In this document: positions 42,495 through 52,087 of the stretch, in pieces
Numbering within the stretch: position 1 is the stretch's first letter
Layout of the letters: the number at the start of each line of letters is the position of its first letter
Assembly: GCA_902576375.1 (NCBI GenBank)
Contig: CACGUZ010000003.1
Location: forward strand, 62,001 to 126,000
Length of the DNA: 64,000 bases
Source: an uncultured Pelagibacteraceae bacterium
GTDB taxonomy: Bacteria > Pseudomonadota > Alphaproteobacteria > Pelagibacterales > Pelagibacteraceae
Reading direction: 5' to 3'
The notes under the pieces: model-generated
What the model saw: the letters and a program-made list of their open reading frames with translations, nothing else
Told to the model about the DNA's origin: nothing
The model's database searches: none
Made by a program: the position numbers and the translations under genes

Positions 42495-44396
42495 ATGTCA
42501 GATAAATTCAAGAAAATTTATAGAAAATCAATTGAAGATCCAGAGAATTTCTGGAGGGAGGCATCTGACGATATATTTTGGTTTAAAAAACCCTCAAAAA
42601 TTTTAAACAAATCTAACGCTCCTTTCTACAAATGGTTTGAGGACGGGGTTACAAACACTTGCTACAATGCATTAGATGTTCATATAGACAAAGGTCAAGG
42701 TAAAAAAACTGCACTAATTTATGATAGTCCCATCACAGGTAACAAAAGTAAGCTAACATATGAGGAATTAAGATCAAAAGTTTCTAAATTTGCTGGTGCT
42801 TTAAGAAATCAAGGCGTTGGTAAGGGTGATAGAGTTATAATTTATATGCCAATGATCCCTGAGGCAGTGGTAGCAATGCTTGCTTGTGGAAGAATTGGAG
42901 CAATTCACTCAGTTGTTTTTGGTGGATTTGCATCAAATGAACTTGCAAGCAGAATAGATGACAGTAAAGCTAAAATTTTAGTCACAGCATCATGTGGTTT
43001 TGAGCCAGGTAGAACAGTTGAATACAAGCCATTAGTAGATGAAGCAGTCAAACTAGCAAGTCATAAGATAAGTAAGATGATTTTATTTCAAAGAAAAGGT
43101 CATGAAGCTAAATTAAATGCACCTAATGAAATTAGTTGGGATGAGGCACTAGCTGATGCAAAAGATACTGACTGTGTGGAGATGAATTCAAATGAGTTTG
43201 CTTACATACTTTATACCTCAGGCACAACAGGAACGCCCAAAGGAATTGTAAGAGATATTGGAGGTCACATAGTAGCTTTGAAATGGACAATGAAAAATAT
43301 CTACAATATCGATGAAGGAGATATCTGGTGGTCAGCTAGTGATATTGGTTGGATTGTAGGTCACTCTTACATTGTTTACGCTCCTTTATTTAAAGGGTGC
43401 ACAACAGTTTTGTTTGAGGGTAAACCTGTGGGTACACCTGATGCAGGGGCTTTCTGGAAAATCATATCTGATTATAAGGTAAAATCTTTATTTACAGCTC
43501 CAACCGCTTTTAGAGCAATTAAAAAAGAGGATCCTGATGGAAAATTCTTCTCTAAATATGATTTGAGTAGTTTTGAAAGTTTATTTCTTGCTGGTGAAAG
43601 AGCAGATCCAGATACAATCAAATGGGCAGAAAATTTATTAAAAGTTCCAGTAATAGACCATTGGTGGCAAACTGAAACAAGTTGGGCAATAAGCTCAAAT
43701 TGTACTGGAATCGAAATGATGAAAACGAAATATGGGTCTGCATGTAAAGCTGTACCAGGTTATGATGTTCAAATTATCAAATCAGATCAAACTTTAGCTA
43801 AACCAAACGAAATGGGTGATATAGTTGTCAAACTACCTTTACCTCCAGGAACTTTTCCAACTCTTTGGAACGCAGATCAAAGATATAAAGAAAATTATAT
43901 GTCAAACTATGTAGGTTATTATCAAACTTATGATGCAGGTCATATAGATGAAGATGGTTATATCTGGATTATGTCTAGGACTGATGACATAATAAATGTT
44001 GCTGGCCATAGATTATCAACTGGTGCGATTGAAGAGGTTTTGTCTGAGCATCAGTCAGTGGCTGAATGTGCAGTTCTTGGTATTTCCGATAAACTAAAGG
44101 GACAATTACCTATAGGTTTAATTGTTTTAAAAGCTGGCGTTGATAAAGATAATGAAATTATTTCCAAAGAATGTATTCAAATGGTTAGAGATAAAATTGG
44201 ACCCGTTGCTGCTTTCAAAGTCGTAATAGTTATTAAAAGACTTCCAAAAACAAGATCAGGCAAAATATTGAGGGGAACAATAAGAAAAATTGCTGATAAT
44301 GTTGAATACAAAATGCCACCAACTATAGATGATCCAGTTATTTTGGATGAAATAAAAGAAGATTTAATTAAAAATAATATTCTTAAAAGTGTTTAA
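42495..44396 (+). CDS. prpE: propionate-CoA ligase
   Basis: Activates propionate, and possibly acetate, to the acyl-CoA with ATP. 633 residues of the ACS-like adenylate-forming family. YTSGTTGTPKGIVRD is the P-loop and is followed by IGGH. Together with SDIGWIVGHSYIVYAPL and DHWWQTETSWAI this resembles PrpE more than Acs. The C-terminal RSGKIL lysine motif is present. It is divergent from proteorhodopsin across 212 bp. Confidence 0.88.
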   Translation: MSDKFKKIYRKSIEDPENFWREASDDIFWFKKPSKILNKSNAPFYKWFEDGVTNTCYNALDVHIDKGQGKKTALIYDSPITGNKSKLTYEELRSKVSKFAGALRNQGVGKGDRVIIYMPMIPEAVVAMLACGRIGAIHSVVFGGFASNELASRIDDSKAKILVTASCGFEPGRTVEYKPLVDEAVKLASHKISKMILFQRKGHEAKLNAPNEISWDEALADAKDTDCVEMNSNEFAYILYTSGTTGTPKGIVRDIGGHIVALKWTMKNIYNIDEGDIWWSASDIGWIVGHSYIVYAPLFKGCTTVLFEGKPVGTPDAGAFWKIISDYKVKSLFTAPTAFRAIKKEDPDGKFFSKYDLSSFESLFLAGERADPDTIKWAENLLKVPVIDHWWQTETSWAISSNCTGIEMMKTKYGSACKAVPGYDVQIIKSDQTLAKPNEMGDIVVKLPLPPGTFPTLWNADQRYKENYMSNYVGYYQTYDAGHIDEDGYIWIMSRTDDIINVAGHRLSTGAIEEVLSEHQSVAECAVLGISDKLKGQLPIGLIVLKAGVDKDNEIISKECIQMVRDKIGPVAAFKVVIVIKRLPKTRSGKILRGTIRKIADNVEYKMPPTIDDPVILDEIKEDLIKNNILKSV

Positions 44397-44721
44397 AACT
44401 TATTTATTTCTAATCGGAGCAATTTTTTGCGAAGTCGCGGGTACTATGCTTTTGCCAGTTTCTCAAAACTTTACTAAGCTTATCCCCACAAGTTTGCTTA
44501 CAATATTTTATTTAACTGCTTTTTATTTACTTACCTTTGTAGTAAATAAACTCCCAATCGCAATTGTTTATGCAACATGGAGTGGACTTGGAATATTCAC
44601 AATTGCAATATTAAGTTATATTTTCTTTAAACAGGCTTTGGCGTGGCAAGCAATTTTAGGATTATTTTTAATTGTTATTGGCGTAGTTCTTGTTAACAGC
44701 TTCACAATAAAACTTAATTAA
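44389..44721 (+). CDS. small multidrug resistance (EmrE-like) transporter
   Basis: 110 residues with four transmembrane helices. Glu15 in GAIFCEVAGTMLL is the conserved proton/substrate carboxylate of the SMR family, and ATWSGLGIF holds the conserved Trp-Ser-Gly of helix 3. It exports cationic compounds or small organic cations by proton antiport. The start is a GTG overlapping the prpE stop by eight bases. The stop overlaps the convergent oxidoreductase gene. Confidence 0.88.
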   Translation: MFKTYLFLIGAIFCEVAGTMLLPVSQNFTKLIPTSLLTIFYLTAFYLLTFVVNKLPIAIVYATWSGLGIFTIAILSYIFFKQALAWQAILGLFLIVIGVVLVNSFTIKLN

Positions 44722-45748
44722 GTTTTATCCATTGTTCTAATAATTCTGTATTAAAATCTATCTCTTCTATTGAAATTGCCGGAAAGGTTGGCTTATTTTT
44801 TTTGTTAATTAACTGTTTAGAGATATTTTCAATTTGATGAGAATAAAAATTTTTATCATTTTTAAATTCTAACAAATCCATTTTTTTATTAAGTTGTAAA
44901 TTAATAGTCATATTTTGTTTAGGAGTCCATGTATCCCTAATACTAATTAAACCATTTTCGAAATAAATTTTAGTAGATTGATCGTGATTATCTTTGAATG
45001 AACACTTTATTTTTGAGATAAATTTATTATTTAAATTCAATTCTATTTCAGAATAAATATCTACACCACTTTCACAAAATTCTTTTTTTACTTTTTGAAA
45101 CTTTATATCACTTATTTTAACATTATGAGTAATTGAGTTTAAAAATGAAATTAAGGATATGGGATAACAACCCAAGTCTAATATTGATCCACCACCTAAA
45201 TCTTTGTTAAATAATCTATTTGAGTAATCTGGTTTATATATCTTAAAGCCAAAAAAATTTTTTTGTTTATAAAGTTTTTCACAAAAATGGGAGTCAACCT
45301 TTAATAAATTTCCTAAATTATTTTCATTTATAATATCTTTTAAATAACTAAAATACGGTAAGTGTCTGTACATAAAGCTCTCCGTAAAATATACATTATT
45401 TTTTAAAACAAGATCTTTAATTAAATTTAAATCTTTGGTATTTGTTACTGCGGGTTTTTCTACTAAAACATTTTTAAAATTTTTAAGCGCTTTAATTGTT
45501 ATTTCTGCATGAAATGAATTGGGTAAAGCTATGTAAATTATATCTACATCTTTAGATAATATTAGATCGTCATAATTTTCAAAGCAAAACTGATTTTCAA
45601 TTTCAAATTTTTTTTTGAATAATTTAAGGTTTTCTTTTTTTTTACTAGCAATAGCTTTTAATGATGAATTATTTGAGCTAGAAAAACCTTTGGCAAATTT
45701 TTTAGCTATATCTCCAAGCCCTATTATACCCCAATTAATTATAGTCAT
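44714..45748 (-). CDS. Gfo/Idh/MocA-family oxidoreductase
   Basis: 344 residues: an N-terminal Rossmann domain (WGIIGLGDIAKKFAKG, 6-21), the EKPAV motif that carries the catalytic Lys, and a C-terminal alpha/beta domain with GGGSILDLGCYPI. Members oxidise or reduce sugars or sugar-nucleotides with NAD(P). The gene abuts a GT4 glycosyltransferase and lies at the edge of the surface-polysaccharide region, so it may make a modified sugar for it. Confidence 0.85.
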   Translation of the reverse strand: MTIINWGIIGLGDIAKKFAKGFSSSNNSSLKAIASKKKENLKLFKKKFEIENQFCFENYDDLILSKDVDIIYIALPNSFHAEITIKALKNFKNVLVEKPAVTNTKDLNLIKDLVLKNNVYFTESFMYRHLPYFSYLKDIINENNLGNLLKVDSHFCEKLYKQKNFFGFKIYKPDYSNRLFNKDLGGGSILDLGCYPISLISFLNSITHNVKISDIKFQKVKKEFCESGVDIYSEIELNLNNKFISKIKCSFKDNHDQSTKIYFENGLISIRDTWTPKQNMTINLQLNKKMDLLEFKNDKNFYSHQIENISKQLINKKNKPTFPAISIEEIDFNTELLEQWIKLN

Positions 45749-46846
45749 TTATAAGTGTTTTCGTATTAAATTATAATATAAATTTAAATTTCTGGTTTCA
45801 TCAAATCTATCTAAATTTTTGAAACCTAAGGAAATTTTTTTCTTAAGTTGAGATTTATTTTTAAAGACGTAAATAATTTTTTTTGATAAATCTTTATAAT
45901 CATTCATTTTAAAAAAAATGCCTGCTTTTCCATTGAGCAATATTTCATTTGGCCCTGTTGGACAATTTGTTGAAATAATTATTTTTTTTAGACATTGTGC
46001 CTCTAATAAAACATTTGGTAAACCCTCATAGTTTGAGGATAAAACAAAAACATCAGCAGATTTGATTAGGGGATATGGATTATCAATAAAATTCATTAAT
46101 TTTACGTATTTAGATAATCTATTTTTTAAAACATAGTTTTTTAATAAATCATGATTTACACCCCTGCCGGCGATTATAACTCTGATAGGAAAACTTTTAT
46201 TCATATGTTTAATAGACTTTAGTATTAATAGTTGATTTTTTTGATCAGTGAACCTTCCAATATTTACAATCTTAAAATATTTTTTTCCTTTAAAAAAATT
46301 TAATTTCTTTTTAATTTTACTTAATCTTAATATTTTTGATTTATTTAAAGGATTGTATATACATTTTGATTTTACTTTAAAAAAATTATTTAAACTTGTC
46401 TTAAATTCTAAGCTATTAACTATTACCTCATCAGATAAGTTAATTATGATCTTATAAAGAAATCTTTTAAGAGGATTTTTTGACCATCCCTCTGGTGCTG
46501 TATTTGATCTTGAAATAATTTTTAAACTAATCAACTTACATATTATGATTGCATACCAATTTGCTTGAAAAGAAAGTACTAGATAATTTTTATCTTTTAA
46601 TAAAGTTTTTAAAAGAATGATCAACGAAATAAAGTATTTAATATATATTGAGCTATTTTTCCACCTGCTGGTAACTGGAGAAATAATGTTAATATTCTTA
46701 TGAAGTTTATTTTTAAATTCTTTGTTAATTGTAATGACTGATACGTGACCTACCTTTTTTGCAAGAAAGTTTGAAATTATAAAAAAATTTTTTTCTACGC
46801 CTCCACCACCAATATGAGGAATAAATATTAGAAGTTTTTTGTTCAT
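45749..46846 (-). CDS. GT4-family glycosyltransferase
   Basis: 365 residues with the GT-B layout of family 4: an N-terminal acceptor domain (FIPHIGGGGVEKN) and a C-terminal donor domain with NIGRFTDQKNQ, then SSNYEGLPNVLLEAQ and the EALA-type ending CPTGPNEIL. Acts on an envelope glycan. It directly abuts the oxidoreductase gene downstream. The start is divergent from a GT2 gene across 67 bp. Confidence 0.85.
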   Translation of the reverse strand: MNKKLLIFIPHIGGGGVEKNFFIISNFLAKKVGHVSVITINKEFKNKLHKNINIISPVTSRWKNSSIYIKYFISLIILLKTLLKDKNYLVLSFQANWYAIIICKLISLKIISRSNTAPEGWSKNPLKRFLYKIIINLSDEVIVNSLEFKTSLNNFFKVKSKCIYNPLNKSKILRLSKIKKKLNFFKGKKYFKIVNIGRFTDQKNQLLILKSIKHMNKSFPIRVIIAGRGVNHDLLKNYVLKNRLSKYVKLMNFIDNPYPLIKSADVFVLSSNYEGLPNVLLEAQCLKKIIISTNCPTGPNEILLNGKAGIFFKMNDYKDLSKKIIYVFKNKSQLKKKISLGFKNLDRFDETRNLNLYYNLIRKHL

Positions 46847-46913
46847 TTTTAAAAAATGTTTATTACTTAGATAATAATTTTGGTATATTTAAGAATTATA
46901 TAAATTAAATTTA

Positions 46914-47720
46914 ATGCAAAAAAAACCTTTAGTTTCAATATTAATTGCAAGTTACAATAAAGAAAAATACGTCAATAGATGTATTAATTCATGTTTATTA
47001 CAGAATTATAAAAAAATTGAAGTTATTTTTTACGATGATGGATCTAAAGATAATTCTTATAATCTTGCAAAAAAAATAAAAGGTATAAAGGTTTTCAGAA
47101 ATTCAAAAAGAAAATCCAAAGGAAAATTTAACACATATTACCAAATTAATAGTTATGACAAAGCTTTTTTAAAATCAAAGGGTGAGTATATTTTACTGCT
47201 AGACTCTGACGATTTTTTCAAAAAAAATAAAGTTAAAGAAATAGTAAACTTTTTTAAGAAAAACCCAAAATCTAATGTTGTTTTTGATTTACCAATTTAT
47301 TTTTTTTCAAAAAACAAAAAAATTTATGCAAAAAATAAAAAAACTATAAAAAAAGATATATGGCCACGATTTCCTATCGCTGGTAGCTGTATTTCATTTA
47401 AAAGAAAATTTTATAAGAATTTTTCATATATAATCAAAGACAAAAATTTCTCAATGCTTACTATAGATTTTAGAATAGCAGTAATAGCAAATACAATTTT
47501 GAATGATTTTCAATTATTAAATAAGAATTTAACATATTATTTTCAAGATAAAAAAGGTGAAAGTAAATCAAAATTTAAAAAATTTAATAAAAATTGGTGG
47601 CTTAGAAGAAGACAAGCTCATAATTTTGTAAAAAAATTTTATGATAATGGTAAATCTTTGAAAACTGAATTAGATCATTTTACAACAAATATAATTGGTA
47701 AAATTTATAATTGGTTATAA
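46914..47720 (+). CDS. GT2-family glycosyltransferase
   Basis: 268 residues. SILIASYNKEKYVNRCI (8-24), FYDDGSKDNS and LLLDSDDFF are the nucleotide-binding and DxD motifs of family 2. Lysine content is extreme. The remainder has a GSCISFK motif seen in polysaccharide glycosyltransferases. It is the only plus-strand gene of the polysaccharide region and ends five bases from a convergent membrane-protein gene. Confidence 0.85.
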   Translation: MQKKPLVSILIASYNKEKYVNRCINSCLLQNYKKIEVIFYDDGSKDNSYNLAKKIKGIKVFRNSKRKSKGKFNTYYQINSYDKAFLKSKGEYILLLDSDDFFKKNKVKEIVNFFKKNPKSNVVFDLPIYFFSKNKKIYAKNKKTIKKDIWPRFPIAGSCISFKRKFYKNFSYIIKDKNFSMLTIDFRIAVIANTILNDFQLLNKNLTYYFQDKKGESKSKFKKFNKNWWLRRRQAHNFVKKFYDNGKSLKTELDHFTTNIIGKIYNWL

Positions 47721-47724
47721 AACC

Positions 47725-49020
47725 TTATTTATTTAAAAATTTATAGTTTAAATTATTTAAAAATTGGACAACTACAATTAAATAGAAACCTGAAGTAGAA
47801 AATATTAGTCTTTCAGTTGTTGTTCTCATTGCATATTCTGTGTCAAGATTTGTTGTAAGATAAACTAGCGTCAAAAAAATTAAATTAAGTGATAAGAAAA
47901 AGTAAGTAAATTTAATATTCATAAAAACTTTTCCCTTTCTTGAAAATATTAATATCATAGTCAATAAACTTAAAATAATAAATTCATTCGTTAAAATATA
48001 ATAAAACATAAACATTAGTATGACCTTTAATTTTTTTAAAATTGTGAAAATATCTAAGTTTAGGACATAATAAAGACCATAAGAGTCTGGCCTAGAGTCA
48101 ATACTAAAATCACTGATATAATATAAAAAATATTTAAAAATAACGAAACCTATCAAAGAAAAACAACTAATAATTTTTTGATTATTATTAATAGGTGAAA
48201 AAAGAAGCAATGTTACCAGCATGAAAGAGTATACAAATGCTTCGGCTTTAATCCAAATTAAAAGATTCAAAATTAAAATATATTGTAAAAAATCAAATAA
48301 TGATTTTTTATTTTTGTGTAAGTTGAATAAATTTATTGAAGAAATAATTAACAAAGAAAAAATTAATACTTCTTGTAAACCAGAAAATCGAGAATATTCA
48401 TAAGTAAGAAGTATTAAGAGAAGATAAACTAATAAATAACTATTGTTTTTAAATTTTATTTTTGAAGATATAAGAAAAACTGAAAAACAGTACATAAATA
48501 GATAGAATAGTCTTCCAAAAACTTCTTCCTCTAATAAAGATGTTTTTGAAAAAAAAGCCCAAAAATATTGACCTAAGTGAGGATGAAAATAATTATATTC
48601 AAAGTTTTTTAAATCAGAAAAAGTGCCCCCTTGGGTAAAAATTAAACTTTTGATTAAATAAAATTTTTGTCCATCCCATTCTAGATAAAGCTGGTTTAGA
48701 ATATCTGATGCAAGAATAAAAAAGATAACTAATAATAAAGTATTTTCAATTATAAATATTTTATTAAAAAAATTTTGACTATTATTTTTATAAATAAATA
48801 TAACATAAACTAAAACAAAAAATCCTATTAAAGGTATATGATCAATTATACTAAAAGGTAATAAAGACAAAATAAGCAAAATACTTAAATTAATTAGTAA
48901 ATTCATTGATCTTATATCTAATGTATTTACGATTAATTTAGGATTAAAAATATTAATGGGAAAAAAAGTTAGAGTAAGGAATATAAAAAAAACAAATATA
49001 ATATTTATTATTTCAATCAT
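47725..49020 (-). CDS. polytopic membrane protein, 431 aa
   Basis: About ten to eleven hydrophobic segments with a long loop containing YLEWDGQKFYLIKSL and NYFHPHLGQYFWAFF. The acidic and HPH residues resemble the periplasmic loop of GT39/GT-C enzymes, but the match is weak and O-antigen polymerase is an alternative. The ATG at 49020 overlaps the upstream stop as ATGA and is preferred over 49038. Likely part of glycan assembly by context. Confidence 0.6.
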   Translation of the reverse strand: MIEIINIIFVFFIFLTLTFFPINIFNPKLIVNTLDIRSMNLLINLSILLILSLLPFSIIDHIPLIGFFVLVYVIFIYKNNSQNFFNKIFIIENTLLLVIFFILASDILNQLYLEWDGQKFYLIKSLIFTQGGTFSDLKNFEYNYFHPHLGQYFWAFFSKTSLLEEEVFGRLFYLFMYCFSVFLISSKIKFKNNSYLLVYLLLILLTYEYSRFSGLQEVLIFSLLIISSINLFNLHKNKKSLFDFLQYILILNLLIWIKAEAFVYSFMLVTLLLFSPINNNQKIISCFSLIGFVIFKYFLYYISDFSIDSRPDSYGLYYVLNLDIFTILKKLKVILMFMFYYILTNEFIILSLLTMILIFSRKGKVFMNIKFTYFFLSLNLIFLTLVYLTTNLDTEYAMRTTTERLIFSTSGFYLIVVVQFLNNLNYKFLNK

Positions 49021-49754
49021 TTTTTTAAGTAATAACAATTGTTATAACTATGTACTATATTGTAATCATCTAGATCTAAATTATTTTCAAATAGTAATCT
49101 TGCACCAGTTATATTTTTATTAGCATCATTTGATGTCAAAATATTTATTTTAAAACTTTTTGCGTAATTATCACCAATAAATTCCATGTTAATTGGAAAA
49201 TATATTTTTTTATCTTCAGTAATTTTCTTTGATAATTTTTTGCTTTTATATTCTTCAAATTTTTTAGATTTTGCCAGTTTGACTCTAGAACTAACTTCAA
49301 TTATCATTTCATTATCTAATACATCTTTAAAATTTCCTGATATTTCAACACCTATTATTCTTTTTGCGTTATAAACTCTATTATTATCATAAAATTTATT
49401 TGATGAAATTAATTCAAGAGTTCTTGAAAAAAATTTTCCTTGATGATTTAATATTATTATTTCGTCAGCATTTTCCACTTTTTTTGAATTATATAAGACC
49501 CAATCAAGTCCTGGAGTATGAGATTGAACTATAATTTTTGGATTAGATTTAAAATCAAACTCTTTTTTTAAAAATCTCAAATAACCTACCCCTTCATCTG
49601 AACAATAAGCATAGGCTTTGGTTAATCTTGTGTCATAGTCATAATATATAATTTTTGAAAAACTTTTAAAAAAATCTACCTTATGCAATAATAATATTAT
49701 TAAAAAAAATAAAACAAAAAAAAAGTTTTTTTCTATTTTACTTTTGAGTTTCAT
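49017..49754 (-). CDS. hypothetical protein with one N-terminal membrane anchor
   Basis: Not recognised. One transmembrane segment at about 11-26, then roughly 215 residues of mixed alpha/beta structure, predicted outside the cytoplasm, with two cysteines (AYCSDEGVGY and NNCYYL). The ATG at 49754 is preferred over the TTG at 49757. It is coupled on both sides (17 bp overlap with the GT2 gene, ATGA with the membrane protein gene), so it belongs to the glycan operon. Confidence 0.55.
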   Translation of the reverse strand: MKLKSKIEKNFFFVLFFLIILLLHKVDFFKSFSKIIYYDYDTRLTKAYAYCSDEGVGYLRFLKKEFDFKSNPKIIVQSHTPGLDWVLYNSKKVENADEIIILNHQGKFFSRTLELISSNKFYDNNRVYNAKRIIGVEISGNFKDVLDNEMIIEVSSRVKLAKSKKFEEYKSKKLSKKITEDKKIYFPINMEFIGDNYAKSFKINILTSNDANKNITGARLLFENNLDLDDYNIVHSYNNCYYLKK

Positions 49755-50478
49755 CAATTTGCTTTTGTTTCTTTAGCAATATTTTCTCTGAAAAACAATA
49801 AATCAAAGTAAATATATAATTTGAGCCTAATTCCTTTATATTAAACTTTGATAAACCCTTTTTTCTTCCGGTCCATGAAATAGGAATTATTTTATAAGAG
49901 TATTTTCTACTTATGATTTTAAGTGGAAGTTCAAGGAATATATTAAAACTTTCAGATACAAATGGGAATAAAGATTTAAGGGTCGATGTCTTATATATTT
50001 TAAAAGCATTTGTAAAATCGTTATAATTTGTTAAAAACAAAAATCTTATAATGTTGTTCGCAATTCTGTTTAATATAAGTTTTTTTGTTGGATAATTTAT
50101 TACATTTGAACCCTCTATAAACCTCGAACCAAAAACAGAGTCTAAACTTTCATCTTTGATAGTATCATAATATTTTTTCAAATCATCTAAACTATCTGAT
50201 AAGTCTGACATAAAAATTGTAAAAAAGTTTTTACTAGAATTTTTAACTCCTTCGTGTATGGCTGATCCAAGTCCTTTTTTAATATTTTTTACAATTTTTA
50301 TATTTAAACTTTTCTTCGTATAATTTTTAATTTTTTGGAAAGTGTCATCTTCGCTGTAATCATCTAAAAATATTATTTCATGATCAATTTCTTTTAACCA
50401 ACTATTTTCTAATACTAGCAAAGTATTTTCAATTATTTCTGTCTCATTTTTGATTGGTATTAATATTGTTAAACTCAA
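49738..50478 (-). CDS. GT2 glycosyltransferase, polyprenyl-phosphate-mannose synthase-like
   Basis: 246 residues. LTILIPIKNETEIIENTL (3-20), FLDDYSEDDT, KGLGSAIHEGV and FMSDLSDSLDD match the DPM1-like branch that loads a sugar onto a polyprenyl phosphate. GRKKGLSKF near the C-terminus is also typical. It would supply a lipid-linked sugar to the membrane protein encoded downstream. It lies one base after the GMC gene stop. Confidence 0.82.
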   Translation of the reverse strand: MSLTILIPIKNETEIIENTLLVLENSWLKEIDHEIIFLDDYSEDDTFQKIKNYTKKSLNIKIVKNIKKGLGSAIHEGVKNSSKNFFTIFMSDLSDSLDDLKKYYDTIKDESLDSVFGSRFIEGSNVINYPTKKLILNRIANNIIRFLFLTNYNDFTNAFKIYKTSTLKSLFPFVSESFNIFLELPLKIISRKYSYKIIPISWTGRKKGLSKFNIKELGSNYIFTLIYCFSEKILLKKQKQIDETQK

Positions 50479-50479
50479 T

Positions 50480-51901
50480 TTAAGCTAATTTTTCTTTTAT
50501 ATGTTTTGATAATTTTAATGAAAATTGGATGATACTTAATGTTGGATTTACGTATCCAATTGAGGTGAAAGTTGAACTGCCAAGGACGTATAGATTATTC
50601 GTATTATGAACTTTTAAATTTCTATCGACAACTGAATTATTTTTGTTTACTCCCATTATAGTACCTCCACTATGATGATAACCACCTCCAGCTATATTTT
50701 GAATTTTATTTTCATTGACTATATCATCTGATAGAGCAATCCTCCCAATATTTTCTTCAACACAAAAATTTGCAAAAGACATTAATGCTTTTTTACAGCT
50801 TTTAATTGTACTTTTCGACTGTAAATAATTGAGTCTTGGTAATGGTACTCCACTAAGGTCTTTTTTGATATCTAATGAAATATAATTATTTGACTCATAA
50901 TTTTCCTCTAAATGCATCTTTATATTTCCACAATAAAGTTGTTTTTTTTCTAAAAACATTCTCAACTTGTTGCCTAATTTTGGAGCGAAGCAAGCAATTT
51001 CTCTAATAATTTGTTTTGCATTTTTAAGTTTTTTGTCTTCGTTAGGAATAATGTGCATAGAGCAACTCAACAAATTATTTTGACTTAAAAAGTTTTCACT
51101 TGGAGTAAAATGCACTGGACCCTCATAATCGAGGAATTTTTTGCTAAATCTTTTGTTTAATTTAGTTTTATAAACAATGCCTTTACCTCCGTAAATAAAA
51201 GGGTGGTGCATCCACATTTTTCCAATTGGTAGTTCTTTGTCAAGTAATCTTTTATTTTTAATTCTAGACCAAAGCAAAATTCTCGAATTTTCAATTCCAC
51301 CTGCTGCCAGAATAAAATGATTGGATTTAACTTTTATTGATTTGTCATTATTATTGACAACTGCATTTGTTATATTTCCATTTACGCTTTCAAAATATGT
51401 TAGTTGAGAATTTAAAAATATTTTAATTTTATCTGATTTATTCAAATGTTCTTTGTAATGTGAACCAAATTGAATATTGGAATATTGATATTCAATTTGA
51501 TTTACATCTTGACTTAAACTTGATGTCCTAAAATTATTTTGTATTTCTAAAATTGAACAAGCTTCTTCTAAAAAAGGATCAATATCTTTTTTTTTAATTA
51601 ACCACTTTTCAAAATCATAAGACTCAAAAGGTCTACACCATCCACCCCATATTCCGCTTGTTCCACCCAATTGTCTTAATCGACTTTGACTTAAACTCTC
51701 AAGCTTATCGCCTATAATCTGACCTTCATATTGAGATTGAGATTTTTCGTCATAAAATTCACTCCCAGCCTCTACAATAATTGAGCTTATATTTTTTTTT
51801 TCGAGATCTAGAGCAGCGGAAATGCCTGCTGGTCCACTACCTACAATAAGAACTGGTGAATCTAAATTTAAATACTCTTTTTTAATCTCGTTAAAAATCA
51901 T
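50480..51901 (-). CDS. GMC-family oxidoreductase
   Basis: A 473-residue FAD-dependent enzyme. VLIVGSGPAGISAALDLEKK (17-36) is the dinucleotide-binding motif. The C-terminus has GGGYHHSGGTIMG with candidate catalytic His and ends with VNPTLSIIQFSLKLSKHI. It oxidises an alcohol or sugar hydroxyl. Its ATG overlaps the stop of a 55-residue twin-arginine gene as ATGA, which recalls the small subunit of membrane-bound sugar dehydrogenases. By context it may tailor a polysaccharide precursor. Confidence 0.82.
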   Translation of the reverse strand: MIFNEIKKEYLNLDSPVLIVGSGPAGISAALDLEKKNISSIIVEAGSEFYDEKSQSQYEGQIIGDKLESLSQSRLRQLGGTSGIWGGWCRPFESYDFEKWLIKKKDIDPFLEEACSILEIQNNFRTSSLSQDVNQIEYQYSNIQFGSHYKEHLNKSDKIKIFLNSQLTYFESVNGNITNAVVNNNDKSIKVKSNHFILAAGGIENSRILLWSRIKNKRLLDKELPIGKMWMHHPFIYGGKGIVYKTKLNKRFSKKFLDYEGPVHFTPSENFLSQNNLLSCSMHIIPNEDKKLKNAKQIIREIACFAPKLGNKLRMFLEKKQLYCGNIKMHLEENYESNNYISLDIKKDLSGVPLPRLNYLQSKSTIKSCKKALMSFANFCVEENIGRIALSDDIVNENKIQNIAGGGYHHSGGTIMGVNKNNSVVDRNLKVHNTNNLYVLGSSTFTSIGYVNPTLSIIQFSLKLSKHIKEKLA

Positions 51902-52065
51902 TTGTCATTAAAATCTAAAAACCAAGTAAATTTGTTTTTTTTAACAATTCTCTTATTAATTAATTTTGTGTTGAATTTTGGAAAAGCTTTACTTGGAAAA
52001 AATAGAAAAATGCCTAGAAATTTTAAAAAATTTCTTCTGTGTTTTTTAAATTGAAAAAAACTCAT
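51898..52065 (-). CDS. 55-aa twin-arginine-leader protein coupled to GMC gene
   Basis: Translated by hand from the ATG at 52065. MSFFQFKKHRRNFLKFLGIF begins with HRRNFLKF, close to the Tat motif (S/T)RRxFLK, and a short hydrophobic core follows, ending SKAFP. After the leader only about 27 basic residues remain. The stop overlaps the GMC start as ATGA. It may be a reduced accessory subunit that carries the enzyme to the Tat pathway. That is inference from motif and coupling. Confidence 0.55.
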   Translation of the reverse strand: MSFFQFKKHRRNFLKFLGIFLFFPSKAFPKFNTKLINKRIVKKNKFTWFLDFNDK

Positions 52066-52087
52066 TTTTTTATATTATCAATTAAAC

